Origin: Flexivirga aerilata
GTDB taxonomy: Bacteria; Actinomycetota; Actinomycetes; Actinomycetales; Dermatophilaceae
Reading direction: 5' to 3'
Assembly (NCBI RefSeq): GCF_013002715.1
Contig: NZ_JABENB010000001.1
Span: 868,001-932,000 of the forward strand
DNA length: 64,000 nucleotides
In this document: one piece after another, positions 37,388 to 46,520 of the stretch
Layout: the number at the start of each line of letters is the position of its first letter
Numbering within the stretch: the first letter of the stretch is position 1
Notes under the pieces: model-generated
The model's database searches: none
Told to the model about the DNA's origin: nothing
Seen by the model: the letters and a program-made list of their open reading frames with translations, nothing else
Position numbers and translations under genes: made by a program

Positions 37388-38050
37388 ATGTCGATGGACA
37401 ACGCACGAGTCACCACCCGCAGCGGGGCCGCTGTGCTGCTGTTGGGCGGCCTGCTGGCCGTCTCCGGCTGCAGTGGGAGTTCGGGTGGGTCGGAGGGGGC
37501 GGGCAGTTCCGGCGGCTCGCCGACGAGCTATTCGGTGCCGCCGCCGAGCAGCACGGCACCGAGCGCTACGGCGACGGGCACGAGCGCGTCGGCGCCGGCT
37601 GGGTCCGCGTCCGGGACGGCCGCCGGGGCGCCCGGGGTTCCCGAGCCCGCCCGCCAGCACACCGAGGCGGGGGCGCGGGCGTTTGTGGAGTACTACGTTG
37701 CCAGGCTCAATGCGGCTGCGTTGAAACCAGTGCTCGACCCGGTCAAGGAAATCTCGACGCCGAGCTGCAAAACCTGTGGTCAGTGGACGGAGGCATTGAA
37801 CCGCTTAGTGACTAACAATGAGCATTACGGCCGGGACGTATTCAAGCGACCTGGGGCGATCAAAGTCCTTAGCGTGGACAAGGTCGAAAAGCATCTATTC
37901 TTCGATCTAATCCAGACCGACTCTCCAATACTTTCCTCGTCTGGCGCGGTAGCGCGCGCGGGATCACCGTCGACTACGAAGATCGTATTTTTGATCGATT
38001 GGACGCCCGACGGTTGGCGAACTCGTGAGGTTCAAACTAATGAAGACTAG
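37388..38050 (+). CDS. Lipoprotein, DUF6318-like
   Basis: 220 residues. The signal (AAVLLLGGLLAVSGCSG) has lipobox VSGC, then a 60-residue Ser/Gly/Ala/Pro linker. The conserved-looking domain starts at HTEAGARAFVEYYVARLNAAALKPVLDPVKEISTP in DUF6318 style and contains CKTC. GGAGGAAGG precedes ATG 37388. The 3' half (from about 37690) is clearly poorer in GC and richer in codons such as AAA, ATA and TTT than its neighbours. It overlaps the next gene by 11 bases. Confidence 0.75.
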   Translation: MSMDNARVTTRSGAAVLLLGGLLAVSGCSGSSGGSEGAGSSGGSPTSYSVPPPSSTAPSATATGTSASAPAGSASGTAAGAPGVPEPARQHTEAGARAFVEYYVARLNAAALKPVLDPVKEISTPSCKTCGQWTEALNRLVTNNEHYGRDVFKRPGAIKVLSVDKVEKHLFFDLIQTDSPILSSSGAVARAGSPSTTKIVFLIDWTPDGWRTREVQTNED

Positions 38051-38954
38051 CTCGGTCCGTATTCTCTCGCTTTGTCTCGCTGGTTCGGTGGCTAGCGGCA
38101 TAGGATTCATCTATCCGGTTTCCGCCCTGGCGTGTGGAGTCCTCGAGACTAAATGCGTCGATGATGGCGGCGCCAAGTACTCAGGATCCACAATGAAGCA
38201 GACGTCGGAACTTCCCACTTCCGGTAAAGAGCCGGTGACGGAAAACGGCAAGACAACGGTCAAGACAGTCCCGTACGAATACGACACGGCCATTGCCTGT
38301 CCGGGCAACAGCAGTCCCGGCGACGACGTCGGGTGTGCGCGAGCGATGACGATCTGTGTGGATGTGCCGGATGCGGTCGGTCCGCTGGTACGGATCTTCT
38401 TTCGGCCGATCCTCCCGGACGGCAAGCGCGGCCAATGGCGTGCGGGCGGTGAAACCTGTTGGCCCAATTTGGTGCCCGGCGGTGCGAGTCGGCCGCAGCT
38501 GACCGTGGCGATGATCCTGCAGGCGTTCACCCGGACGCCGTTCGCGAAGCCGCAGGTGGCGATGCAGCCGGTCGGCAACCGCACGCTGGTCAACCTGCCG
38601 ACCTATTTCCGCACCGTTTTCCCAGGCGCCGGCTGGGCCCCGGACGAGGTGCGCACGGTGACCCTGCTCGGCCACCAGGTGCGGATCAAGCCGGTGCTGA
38701 AGTCCAACACCTACCTCTTCGGCGACGGCAGCAGCGCCGGCCCGACCACCTCGATGGGCGGCGTGTGGCCGACCGGCGACATCAAGCACACCTACACCAA
38801 GACGGGTTCCGTCACGACGCAGATCACCACGGTCTACGGCGGGCAGTTCTCGGTCGACGGCAGCGACTTCCAGGACCTGCCGGGCGCGGCGACGATCAGC
38901 GGACCGACCCAGGCGCTGACCGTCGTGGGCGCCAAGACGCGGCTGGTGCGTTGA
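38040..38954 (+). CDS. Secreted protein of unknown function
   Basis: 304 residues with an N-terminal signal peptide (SVRILSLCLAGSVASGIGFIYPVSALA) and several cysteines (ACGVLETKC, ACPGNSS, GCARAMTIC). The mature part looks beta-rich (GKTTVKTVPYEYD; GSVTTQITTVYGGQFSVDGSDF). No family is recognised. ATG 38040 overlaps the lipoprotein end and has GAGG about ten bases upstream, so the pair is probably translated and may act together at the cell surface. The first 150 bases are low in GC, the rest normal. Confidence 0.65.
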   Translation: MKTSSVRILSLCLAGSVASGIGFIYPVSALACGVLETKCVDDGGAKYSGSTMKQTSELPTSGKEPVTENGKTTVKTVPYEYDTAIACPGNSSPGDDVGCARAMTICVDVPDAVGPLVRIFFRPILPDGKRGQWRAGGETCWPNLVPGGASRPQLTVAMILQAFTRTPFAKPQVAMQPVGNRTLVNLPTYFRTVFPGAGWAPDEVRTVTLLGHQVRIKPVLKSNTYLFGDGSSAGPTTSMGGVWPTGDIKHTYTKTGSVTTQITTVYGGQFSVDGSDFQDLPGAATISGPTQALTVVGAKTRLVR

Positions 38955-39147
38955 ACCGCCGGCGGCGTCATACGGCACGGTTTCCTACGCATGGGTAACA
39001 GGGGTCCCGCCCGTCCCGCAAGGGCCGCCCGTCCCGATGCCCCCTGTGGGTAAAGGCCAGGCAAAATCCACCGCGACTTTTTCTCGTCCACACCCGGTGG
39101 ACCGCGTTTGCGCAGGTCAGCGGCCTGCTCGCGGCAGAGGCGTTTCG

Positions 39148-39222
39148 TCATCCACAGGTCTGTCCCCAGGGTGTGCACCGTCGTACCGGAGATATCCACA
39201 CGTTGTCCGCAGGTAGTCCACA
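39148..39222. promoter_or_regulatory. Cluster of DnaA-box-like 9-mers upstream of dnaB
   Basis: TCATCCACA (39148), ATATCCACA (39192), TTGTCCGCA (39203) and TAGTCCACA (39214) each differ by one base from TTATCCACA or TTGTCCACA. The last three start exactly 11 bases apart, and the first lies 44 bases before the second. A reverse TTACCCACA lies at 39045-39053. The rest of the 422-bp region 38955-39376 shows no gene. Confidence 0.5.
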
Positions 39223-39376
39223 GGCCGCTTCCGCGGGGGTTTGGCGCGTCGCCGACCCGGGTCGTAGCGTGGCGTCTTCCGTGTCGATCACGGCCGTCAC
39301 CGCCACCTGTCCGTGACTGTCAGTGGTTGCTGCTGCAATCGACACATGTTCGAAAACGGGTCCAAGGAGCACGTGC

Positions 39377-40753
39377 GTGGCGATTGCTGAGTTCCCCGGT
39401 GAATACCCCCCGGACTCGGGTGGCACCGGAGGTGGCTTGGTGCCGCCGCAGGACGTGCCGGCCGAGCAGTCGGTGCTCGGCAGCATGCTGCTGTCCAAGG
39501 ACGCGATCGCCGACGCGGCCGAGGCCGTCGACGGGCGGGACTTCTACCGCCCGGCGCACGAGGCGATCTACGAGGCGATCATCGACCTCTACGGTCGCGG
39601 CGAGCCCGCCGACGCGATCACCGTCGCCGACGAGCTGACCAAACGCGGCGAACTGCAGCGCATCGGCGGCCAGGCCTACCTGCACGAGCTGATCCAGGGC
39701 GTGCCGACCGCCGCCAACGCCGGCTTCTACGCCGAGATCGTCGCCGAGCGGGCAGTGCTGCGCCGCCTCGTCGACGCCGGCACCCGCATCGTCCAGCTCG
39801 GCCACACCGAGGGCGGCGGCGACGTCGTCGACATCATCAACGCCGCCCAGGCCGAGGTCTTCGGCGTGACCGCCGGCAAGGAGTCCGAGGACTACGTCCG
39901 GCTTGGCGAGGTCATCTCCGAGACCGCCGACGAGATCGACGCCGCCAGCAGCAGCAACGGCGAAATGACCGGTGTGCCAACGGGATTCACCGACCTCGAC
40001 ACGCTCACCAACGGATTGCACCCCGGGCAGATGATCGTCGTTGCGGCGAGACCAGCTGTCGGCAAATCGACCCTGGGACTAGACATCGCGCGCGCGGCCT
40101 CCATCAAGGCCGGTATGGCGAGCGTCGTCTTCTCGCTCGAGATGAGCAAGACCGAGATCTCTATGCGGCTGCTGTCCGCCGAGGGAGGCATCCAGTTGCA
40201 GCACATGCGCAAGGGCACGATGCGCGACGAGGACTGGACGCGCCTCGCGACGACGATGGGCAAGGTCGCCGACGCCCCGCTCTTCATCGACGATTCGCCC
40301 AACATGTCGCTGATGGAGATCCGGTCCAAATGTCGCCGGCTGCGCGAGCGCAACAACCTCAAGCTCGTCATCATCGACTATCTGCAGCTGATGACTTCGG
40401 GTAAGCGCGTCGAATCCCGCCAGCAGGAGGTTTCGGAGTTTTCCCGTGCGCTCAAGCTGCTCGCGAAGGAATTGAACGTCCCGGTCATCGCGATCTCCCA
40501 GCTCAACCGTGGACCCGAGCAACGCACCGACAAGCGCCCGCAGATGTCGGACCTGCGTGAATCCGGCTCGATCGAGCAGGACGCCGACATGGTGATCCTG
40601 CTACACCGCGAGGATTCCTACGACAAGGAGTCCGAGCGTGCCGGCGAGGCCGACCTGATTGTCGCCAAGCACCGTAATGGTCCGACCGACACGATTACGG
40701 TTGCGTTTCAGGGGCACTATTCGCGATTTACGAATATGGCGCAGAATTTCTGA
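39377..40753 (+). CDS. dnaB: Replicative DNA helicase DnaB
   Basis: 458-residue hexameric fork helicase. The N-terminal primase-interaction domain (PPQDVPAEQSVLGSMLLSKDA) is followed by the RecA-like motor with Walker A (ARPAVGKST), Walker B (LVIIDYLQLM) and the DnaB segment ISQLNRGPEQRTDKRPQMSDLRESG. No intein interrupts it. The GTG at 39377 has AAGGAG seven bases upstream. The 3' end is lower in GC than the body. Confidence 0.97.
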   Translation: MAIAEFPGEYPPDSGGTGGGLVPPQDVPAEQSVLGSMLLSKDAIADAAEAVDGRDFYRPAHEAIYEAIIDLYGRGEPADAITVADELTKRGELQRIGGQAYLHELIQGVPTAANAGFYAEIVAERAVLRRLVDAGTRIVQLGHTEGGGDVVDIINAAQAEVFGVTAGKESEDYVRLGEVISETADEIDAASSSNGEMTGVPTGFTDLDTLTNGLHPGQMIVVAARPAVGKSTLGLDIARAASIKAGMASVVFSLEMSKTEISMRLLSAEGGIQLQHMRKGTMRDEDWTRLATTMGKVADAPLFIDDSPNMSLMEIRSKCRRLRERNNLKLVIIDYLQLMTSGKRVESRQQEVSEFSRALKLLAKELNVPVIAISQLNRGPEQRTDKRPQMSDLRESGSIEQDADMVILLHREDSYDKESERAGEADLIVAKHRNGPTDTITVAFQGHYSRFTNMAQNF

Positions 40754-41231
40754 CCGTGCGAGTCTGCTTCTGAAACTGGTGTGGCACTGGAGACCTCATT
40801 GAGGATTTGACCCATTCGCCGATGGTTGGACCGGTTCGGTTGCGTGAGAACTTCGAACGCGGATCAGTGATCGAGGGAACCTCGGTTGAAACGAGTCGGG
40901 CATGTGCAAGGGCCACTGCAGCGCCAGATGCCATCAGTGTCTCGAAGCAGTCCAACACGGCTGCGTATGCATCACATTGTCTATCTGGCGCCTGCCGCCT
41001 ACTTGAAGCGCTGAACATGCCGGTGAGTGATCGTGTTCGGTGGTACTCCGTGCCGATCCTCAAACGGACAGCGGCGTCCCGCGCCAGCCGCTAGGTGCGC
41101 GAACTCGCGGGTGACAGGACCCGAGCGTTTACTGGGATCGGGACGTCGCTCGCCCGTACCGTCTGCGTGTGCGGACGCGCGACTGGGGGTCCCCGGACCG
41201 GACGGGACCGGGGACCATCGCGCGACCGCGC
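40754..41231. other. Gene-free junction between dnaB and the polyketide cluster
   Basis: No open frame here has a ribosome site or coding character. The only clear signal is the hairpin at 41188-41216. This is the left boundary of the inserted cluster; no attachment repeat or integrase was found. Confidence 0.5.
41188..41216 (-). terminator. Hairpin after the ferredoxin gene
   Basis: Perfect 9-bp stem GGTCCCCGG / CCGGGGACC with an 11-base loop, 16 bases beyond the ferredoxin stop. Confidence 0.6.
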
Positions 41232-41543
41232 TCAACCCGCGAGCGGGAGGTCGTCATCCGGCTCGGGCAGCGTTCCTTCGAAGGTCGTCCCACCGGTAGT
41301 GGCACCGAGCGTTTCGAAGATGGAGCGCGCGCGCCGTTCGTATGGCTTCCAGGTCTCGGGCAGCGACGACAGCGGCTTGATTGCTCCGACCGGACACACC
41401 AGCGCGCAGTTGCCACATCCTATGCACTCGGCTGGGTTGATGAAGGCCTGCCGACGGCCCTGATAGATGGCGTCCGCCGGACACTCGTCCATGCAAGCGC
41501 GGTCCTTGACATCGATGCACGGACTTCCTACGACGTGAAGCAT
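41232..41543 (-). CDS. 7Fe ferredoxin
   Basis: 103-residue electron carrier. Cys9, Cys17 and Cys50 fit the 3Fe-4S ligand set and Cys21, Cys40, Cys43 and Cys46 the 4Fe-4S set (CIDVKDRACMDECP and CIGCGNCALVCP). Ala replaces the extra non-ligand Cys seen in many relatives. It starts 27 bases after the reductase stop, so the two form an operon. It probably passes electrons from the reductase to the cluster P450. Confidence 0.92.
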   Translation of the reverse strand: MLHVVGSPCIDVKDRACMDECPADAIYQGRRQAFINPAECIGCGNCALVCPVGAIKPLSSLPETWKPYERRARSIFETLGATTGGTTFEGTLPEPDDDLPLAG

Positions 41544-41570
41544 GACTCGATTCCTTCCTGTTGCTGTGCC

Positions 41571-42572
41571 TCACGCGGGATGAGCGGAGGCGTCTGGGGG
41601 AGGGCGCAGTGATGAGTGCCCTGGGTCGAGCATGAGGTCATGGCGGGCGATCACGGCGGCGTTGTTGACCGCGGTGGCTGCTTCACCGAAACCGCTCGTG
41701 ATGAGCGGCACCTTGCCTGGGTAGGTGACGGCATCGCCCGCAGCGAAAATGCCGGTTTGCGACGTCTGCATCGAGCTATCGACGACGATTTTGCCCGCCT
41801 CGTTGGTGATACCCCACTCCGTAAATGGAGCCGGGCGCGTGATCAGGCCGAGCGCGATAGTCAGGTGTTGCGCGGGGAGTACGTCGTGCTGGCCCGTGCG
41901 GTCCAGACAGACCACGCTCTCAAGTCGGTCCCGGCCGTTGCAGCCGGTGATCTCGCTTCCCAGCCGAAGCTGCACGCTGGACCGTTCGAGCTGCGTAACG
42001 GTTGCCTCATGTGCGCGGAATCGGCTGCTGCGATGCACGAGAGTGACCGATGCCGCGACCTGTTCCAGAGCCAGGGCCGCATCGACCGCGCTGTCGCCGC
42101 CGCCGACCACGACACAGTGGCCGAGGTCCACCCCCGTGGGGCAGGCGTACCCAGCGCCCCGGCCCAGGAAGCTGTCGGCGCCTGGCAGGGTCCGCGGCCG
42201 GAACCGCCCCGCGCCGCCGCAGAGCACCACGGCTCGTGCCCGGAGGCTCTCGCCCTGGTCGGTACCGAGTATCCACGAAGGACCGTGCCGTCGTATGGAA
42301 ACGAGTTCGTGGCCAAGAAGTGACGTGGTCGGCCACGAGCCAATCTGCTCTGTGAGCGCGCTGATGAGGTCACGTCCGCGGATTGCCGGGTGCCCAGCCA
42401 CGTCGTAGATGTTCTTGTCGGGCAACAGCTCAGCGACCTGACCGCCCGGGCGATCGAGGACGTCGACCACACCTGTTCGCAGTCCGCGCAACTGGGCGTA
42501 GTACGTCGCGAACAAGCCGGCTGGCCCCAGACCGACGACCACGAGGTCTAGATCATCAGTGAACATGATCAT
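41571..42572 (-). CDS. Ferredoxin-NADP reductase, thioredoxin-reductase-like type
   Basis: 333-residue flavoprotein with FAD motif VVGLGPAGLFATYYA near the N-terminus, NADPH motif VVVGGGDSAVDAA in the middle, and the C-terminal FAD motif GIFAAGDAVTYPGK. The redox CxxC of thioredoxin reductases is absent (CPTGVD), as expected for a ferredoxin reductase. AGGT lies six bases before ATG 42572; ATG 42566 is an alternative. It is divergent from the halogenase gene. Confidence 0.9.
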   Translation of the reverse strand: MIMFTDDLDLVVVGLGPAGLFATYYAQLRGLRTGVVDVLDRPGGQVAELLPDKNIYDVAGHPAIRGRDLISALTEQIGSWPTTSLLGHELVSIRRHGPSWILGTDQGESLRARAVVLCGGAGRFRPRTLPGADSFLGRGAGYACPTGVDLGHCVVVGGGDSAVDAALALEQVAASVTLVHRSSRFRAHEATVTQLERSSVQLRLGSEITGCNGRDRLESVVCLDRTGQHDVLPAQHLTIALGLITRPAPFTEWGITNEAGKIVVDSSMQTSQTGIFAAGDAVTYPGKVPLITSGFGEAATAVNNAAVIARHDLMLDPGHSSLRPPPDASAHPA

Positions 42573-42608
42573 CAGCTTACCTGACCATCATCAATTGCTC
42601 AAGTATCT

Positions 42609-42643
42609 TGACAGAGCACTGATCGTCCGATTCACTGATCATC
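42609..42643 (+). promoter_or_regulatory. Possible promoter of the halogenase operon
   Basis: TTGACA at about 42609 and TTCACT 17 bases later lie 50 bases upstream of the halogenase start. TGATC/TGATCATCA repeats surround the -10 region and could be regulator contacts, but the TCAG-N5-CTGA motif of the other cluster promoters is not present. Confidence 0.4.
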
Positions 42644-42688
42644 ATGTTCGAGAAGATAGATACGGCGACGGTCAAGAGAGGGACGATC

Positions 42689-43924
42689 ATGGAGGTTGAG
42701 CACGACGTGCTGGTCATCGGGGGTGGTCCCGCCGGAGCGACCGCAGCCGCGCTGCTGGCCGAGCAGGGCCTGGACGTCATCGTCCTGGAGCGGGAGAAGT
42801 TCCCGCGATATCACGTGGGAGAGTCACTCGTTCCTGGTGTGATGTCGGTGCTGGAGCGGCTTGATCTCGTCGACCGGGTCGCCGCGGCGGGCTTCCAGCG
42901 CAAGAACGGCATCTCGTTGCTGTGGGGCGCTGAGCGCGAGACCTGGACGGTGTATTTCAACGAGGGCGAACCGAAGTACGGGTTCGCGTACGAAGTCAAG
43001 CGTGCGGACTTCGACCACCTGCTACTCAGCCGTGCACGTGAACTTGGAGCCCTCGTCGTGGAGGAAGCCGCGGTCTCCAACGTGCTGTTCGAGGACGGGC
43101 GCGCCGTAGGTGCCGAGTACCGAATGGGCGAGGGGCAGGAGACCCAATCGGTGCGTGCCCGTTACGTCGTGGACGCGAGTGGACAGGCCAAGCTGATGGC
43201 GCGCTCCCACGGTGATCTGGAATGGCACGACGACCTGAAGAACGTCGCCATCTGGACCTACTTCCAAGGAGGTACCCAGCTCCCGGGCGACGACCGCGGG
43301 AACATCTTCACCGAGTATCACCGGGACGGCTGGCTCTGGTGCATCCCGTTTAGCGACGGCTCCCGAAGCGTGGGCTTCGTCGGTCCGAACGCCAATTTCC
43401 TGGCCAGCGGCAAGTCAGCAGCCGAGTTCTTTGCAGAGAAGCTTGGCACCGCTCAGGAGATCCCGCGCCTACTGGAGGACGCCACTCGGGTCGCCGACTT
43501 CCGAGCTACCAAAGATTGGTCCTACCAGGCGACCAGCTTCCACGGCCCAGGTTACCTGCTGGCAGGCGACTCAGCGGCCTTCGTCGATCCGCTCTTCTCC
43601 ACCGGCGTGATGCTCGCCATGCGCTCCGGCGCGGCCGCTGCTGACACCGTCGCCGCGATCCTCACGGACGACCCGGCCAAGGAGCAGGGGCACCAGCAGA
43701 ACTACGAGGACACCTACCGCTCCTTCTTCGACACCGTCGTCTCTTTCGTCCGCTATTTCTACGACGCCCGGCGTAACCGGGAGGACTACTGGCGCCGCGC
43801 ACAGCAGATGATCGATCCCGTCCGAGAACTCGCGCAGCGCGAAGACTTCGTCAAGCTCATCTCGGGTCTGGGCGGCGCCAGCCGAGTCATGGAACTCCCC
43901 GACGACGATGCCGACGTCGCCTGA
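42689..43924 (+). CDS. Flavin-dependent halogenase
   Basis: 411-residue FADH2-dependent halogenase-family protein. It has the FAD motif GGGPAGATAA at 11-20, the family block EREKFPRYHVGESLVP, and a candidate catalytic Lys72 (AGFQRKNGISLLWG). The halogenase signature WxWxIP is present as WLWCIP. It should chlorinate or brominate the polyketide, free or bound to ACP, using reduced flavin from the host. GAGAGGGA lies six bases before ATG 42689. A halogenation-inactive oxygenase of the same family is the alternative. Confidence 0.85.
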   Translation: MEVEHDVLVIGGGPAGATAAALLAEQGLDVIVLEREKFPRYHVGESLVPGVMSVLERLDLVDRVAAAGFQRKNGISLLWGAERETWTVYFNEGEPKYGFAYEVKRADFDHLLLSRARELGALVVEEAAVSNVLFEDGRAVGAEYRMGEGQETQSVRARYVVDASGQAKLMARSHGDLEWHDDLKNVAIWTYFQGGTQLPGDDRGNIFTEYHRDGWLWCIPFSDGSRSVGFVGPNANFLASGKSAAEFFAEKLGTAQEIPRLLEDATRVADFRATKDWSYQATSFHGPGYLLAGDSAAFVDPLFSTGVMLAMRSGAAAADTVAAILTDDPAKEQGHQQNYEDTYRSFFDTVVSFVRYFYDARRNREDYWRRAQQMIDPVRELAQREDFVKLISGLGGASRVMELPDDDADVA

Positions 43925-43936
43925 GAGGCCACGCTC

Positions 43937-45001
43937 ATGACGACAACCACAGGCGCAACCACCGCCCCGACTCTCCAACAGGCCGTCACTCCCGCGCGGA
44001 TAATGGGAATCTCGTGGGGCATTGCCCATACGGGAACGCTAATTGCTGCGCTGGACCTCGGGATCTTCACGTGCATCGCCCAGGGCTATCGCCGAGCCAG
44101 GGAGATCGCCACCGAGACGGGATGCTCCGAGGAAGGTATCGCTCGCCTACTGGATGCGGTCGGCGCACTCGGCCTGGTAGAGCCGCAGGACGACGCGGGC
44201 GAGACGTCGTACGCCCTGGCTCCCGACGCCGCAGCGTTCCTGGTCGAGGGGCGAACGGGCTACATCGGCGACCTGCGGCACATGCACCACGAGCTGAACT
44301 TCACGGTATGGCCGACGCTGGCGGACACGGTCCGTGCCGGCTCACCGACCACGGACTATTTCGGGAGCGACGGTAGCAGCCTGTGGACTCAGGTCACGCC
44401 GTACCTCGACCAGCTCGCCGCGGCCGCCCAGCAGTGGCTGGCTCCGACCCTTGCACGTCGCCTTCCCCCCGACAGCAGCGTGCTAGACCTTGGATGCGGC
44501 TCGGGAGGCTACAGCCGGCTGATCGCGCAGAGCCGGACTGACGCGAGCGTCATCGGAGTCGATCGCTCGGAGGTCATCGACGCGTTCAGTCGCAAGGCCG
44601 CCGACGCCGGCTTGTCCGGTCAGGTCTGCGGCGTGGCGGGCGACCTGCGCGAGGTCATCCGGGCCGAGCCCGACGATAGCCACGACCTGGTAATGCTGTG
44701 CAACCTGCTCCACGGCTACGACCTGACCGAGTGCCAGGCGCTCATGCAGCAGGTCGCGCGCGTGCTCAAGCCGTCGGGTCGGGTCGCGATCTTCGAGATC
44801 GTCCCCGATCCGCTTGCGCCTATGAGCAATCCGGTGGCCACGTTCTTCGGTCTGCAGATGCTCATGACCAGCGGGGGGCACGCGTACGACGCCGCGACCT
44901 ACCGCGCCCTCTGCGAGTCGGTCGGCCTTCGGTACTACGAGGAGGCTCGATGCCCGTCCGGGCCGCAGACCCTGATTACCGCTGCGACCAGTCCACTCTG
45001 A
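43937..45001 (+). CDS. O-methyltransferase, class I SAM-dependent
   Basis: 354 residues. A dimerisation helix-turn-helix-like N-terminus (REIATETGCSEEGIARLLDAVGALGL) precedes the SAM fold with DLGCGSGGYS and an acidic residue after strand 2 (VIGVDRS). The layout is that of small-molecule O-methyltransferases acting on phenols of aromatic polyketides. It follows the halogenase by 12 bases in the same operon. Confidence 0.88.
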   Translation: MTTTTGATTAPTLQQAVTPARIMGISWGIAHTGTLIAALDLGIFTCIAQGYRRAREIATETGCSEEGIARLLDAVGALGLVEPQDDAGETSYALAPDAAAFLVEGRTGYIGDLRHMHHELNFTVWPTLADTVRAGSPTTDYFGSDGSSLWTQVTPYLDQLAAAAQQWLAPTLARRLPPDSSVLDLGCGSGGYSRLIAQSRTDASVIGVDRSEVIDAFSRKAADAGLSGQVCGVAGDLREVIRAEPDDSHDLVMLCNLLHGYDLTECQALMQQVARVLKPSGRVAIFEIVPDPLAPMSNPVATFFGLQMLMTSGGHAYDAATYRALCESVGLRYYEEARCPSGPQTLITAATSPL

Positions 45002-45026
45002 CTCGACCTACGAACGGAGGATCACC

Positions 45027-46511
45027 ATGACTGCCCTTGCCCCGCCCTCACGCCGTAACCCGAAATCGCACGGGTCATCGCTGGTACCGCAGCTGACTCG
45101 GCCCGCGTTGGTCGTACTGCTCTCCGCAGCCTTCATGCAATTGCTCGACTCGACCATCGTCAACGTCGCCGTGCCTGACATCCGTGCCGACCTGCACACC
45201 GGTTCATCGACGGTCGAGCTGATCATGGCCGGTTACCAGGCCGCGTTCGCGGCCGTACTGCTCGTCGGCGGCCGACTCGGTGACGTCCATGGTCGGCGCC
45301 GGCTATTTCTCCTCGGGATGGCCGGGTTCGTCTTGGCTTCGGTCGCCTGCGGACTGGCGGGCACCGGGAGCCAGCTGGTCGCCGCTCGCTTCGCGCAAGG
45401 TGCGTTCTCCGGGCTGATGTTTCCGCAGGTGCTGGCCATCCTCAAGGTCAGTACGCCGCCGGCTCAGCGACCCAAGGTGTTCGGCATCTACGGCGCGACC
45501 GTCGGATTGTCCACGGTGCTCGGACCGGTTCTGGGCGGCGTCCTCATTGACCCGCTCGACGCCGGCTGGCGTTCGGTGTTCTGGGTAAACGTGCCGATTG
45601 GACTAGCAGCGCTAGCCGCGGGCAGAGTCCTCCTCCCAAACACACCACCCCAGCGCGGCCGACCCGTGGACCTGTTCAGCGCGGCGCTGCTTGCGTCGGC
45701 GCTGCTCGCGGTACTGTTCCCGCTTACATTCGGACGCGAGAACGGTTGGCCGATAAGCGGATTCGTCGTGATGGCCGCCGCCCTGGTGCTGTTCGGCCTG
45801 TTCGTACGTCGTCAAGCACGGCTCGACTCGATCGCCAGGCACCAGCAGGCAAAGCCCGCACCGGTCGCGCCTCTTGCACTGTTCGCGGCACCCGGGTTCG
45901 CGGTGGGAGCTGCAGCCAACGTGGTGTTCTTCGCCGGCATCGGTCCGTTCTTCTTCATCTTCCTGCTCACCCTCCAGCTGGGCATGGGTGAGTCCGCACT
46001 GACAGCCGGGCTGGCCACGGTGCCGTTCGCCGCATTGGGAGCAGTCTCGTCCAAACGGTCCGCGCTCTTCGCCCGACGCCTCGGTAGCAGGGTGCTCGTC
46101 CTCGGCTGCGGACTACAGGTCGCTGGCCACCTCATGCTGATGGCGACCCTGCAGGTCGCAGACCAACCGACCCCCTGGGCGTTGGCACCCGCGTTGGCAG
46201 TGGCCGGGTTCGGGATGGGGCTCTTCGTGGCTCCTGTCACTGAGATCGTCCTGCGACACGTGCCACATGAGCTGGCCGGCGCCGCCTCCGGGCTGCTGGC
46301 CACGTGTCAGCAGGTCGGTGGCGCTGTCGGCCTCGCTCTGCTGGGGACGCTCTACTTCCACCTGTTGGGCGCGCGGCCGGGTCCGGCGGGTTTCCAGCAC
46401 ACCTTGACCGACGCGCTCTGGTGGGAGGTGGCGGTCTTCGTCCTCGCCGCAGCGATGTGCCTACGGCTGCCGTCCCCCCGTACCGCACCTGTCCAGCCGA
46501 CCACCGTCTGA
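45027..46511 (+). CDS. MFS exporter, DHA2 family, within the polyketide cluster
   Basis: 494 residues with 14 predicted helices (MQLLDSTIVNVAVPDIRADL in helix 1, GGRLGDVHGRRR loop, GATVGLSTVLGPVLGG in helix 5). GGAGGATCACC directly precedes ATG. Operon position between methyltransferase and P450 points to export of, and self-resistance to, the cluster product. Confidence 0.92.
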   Translation: MTALAPPSRRNPKSHGSSLVPQLTRPALVVLLSAAFMQLLDSTIVNVAVPDIRADLHTGSSTVELIMAGYQAAFAAVLLVGGRLGDVHGRRRLFLLGMAGFVLASVACGLAGTGSQLVAARFAQGAFSGLMFPQVLAILKVSTPPAQRPKVFGIYGATVGLSTVLGPVLGGVLIDPLDAGWRSVFWVNVPIGLAALAAGRVLLPNTPPQRGRPVDLFSAALLASALLAVLFPLTFGRENGWPISGFVVMAAALVLFGLFVRRQARLDSIARHQQAKPAPVAPLALFAAPGFAVGAAANVVFFAGIGPFFFIFLLTLQLGMGESALTAGLATVPFAALGAVSSKRSALFARRLGSRVLVLGCGLQVAGHLMLMATLQVADQPTPWALAPALAVAGFGMGLFVAPVTEIVLRHVPHELAGAASGLLATCQQVGGAVGLALLGTLYFHLLGARPGPAGFQHTLTDALWWEVAVFVLAAAMCLRLPSPRTAPVQPTTV

Positions 46512-46520
46512 GGAGCCATC

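Noticed and set aside
39148..39222. Replication origin
   Set aside because: Only near-match boxes, no AT-rich unwinding region and no dnaA/dnaN/rpmH nearby; treated as a possible regulatory cluster instead.
40079..40753. Intein in DnaB
   Set aside because: The helicase domain is continuous and of normal length (458 residues).
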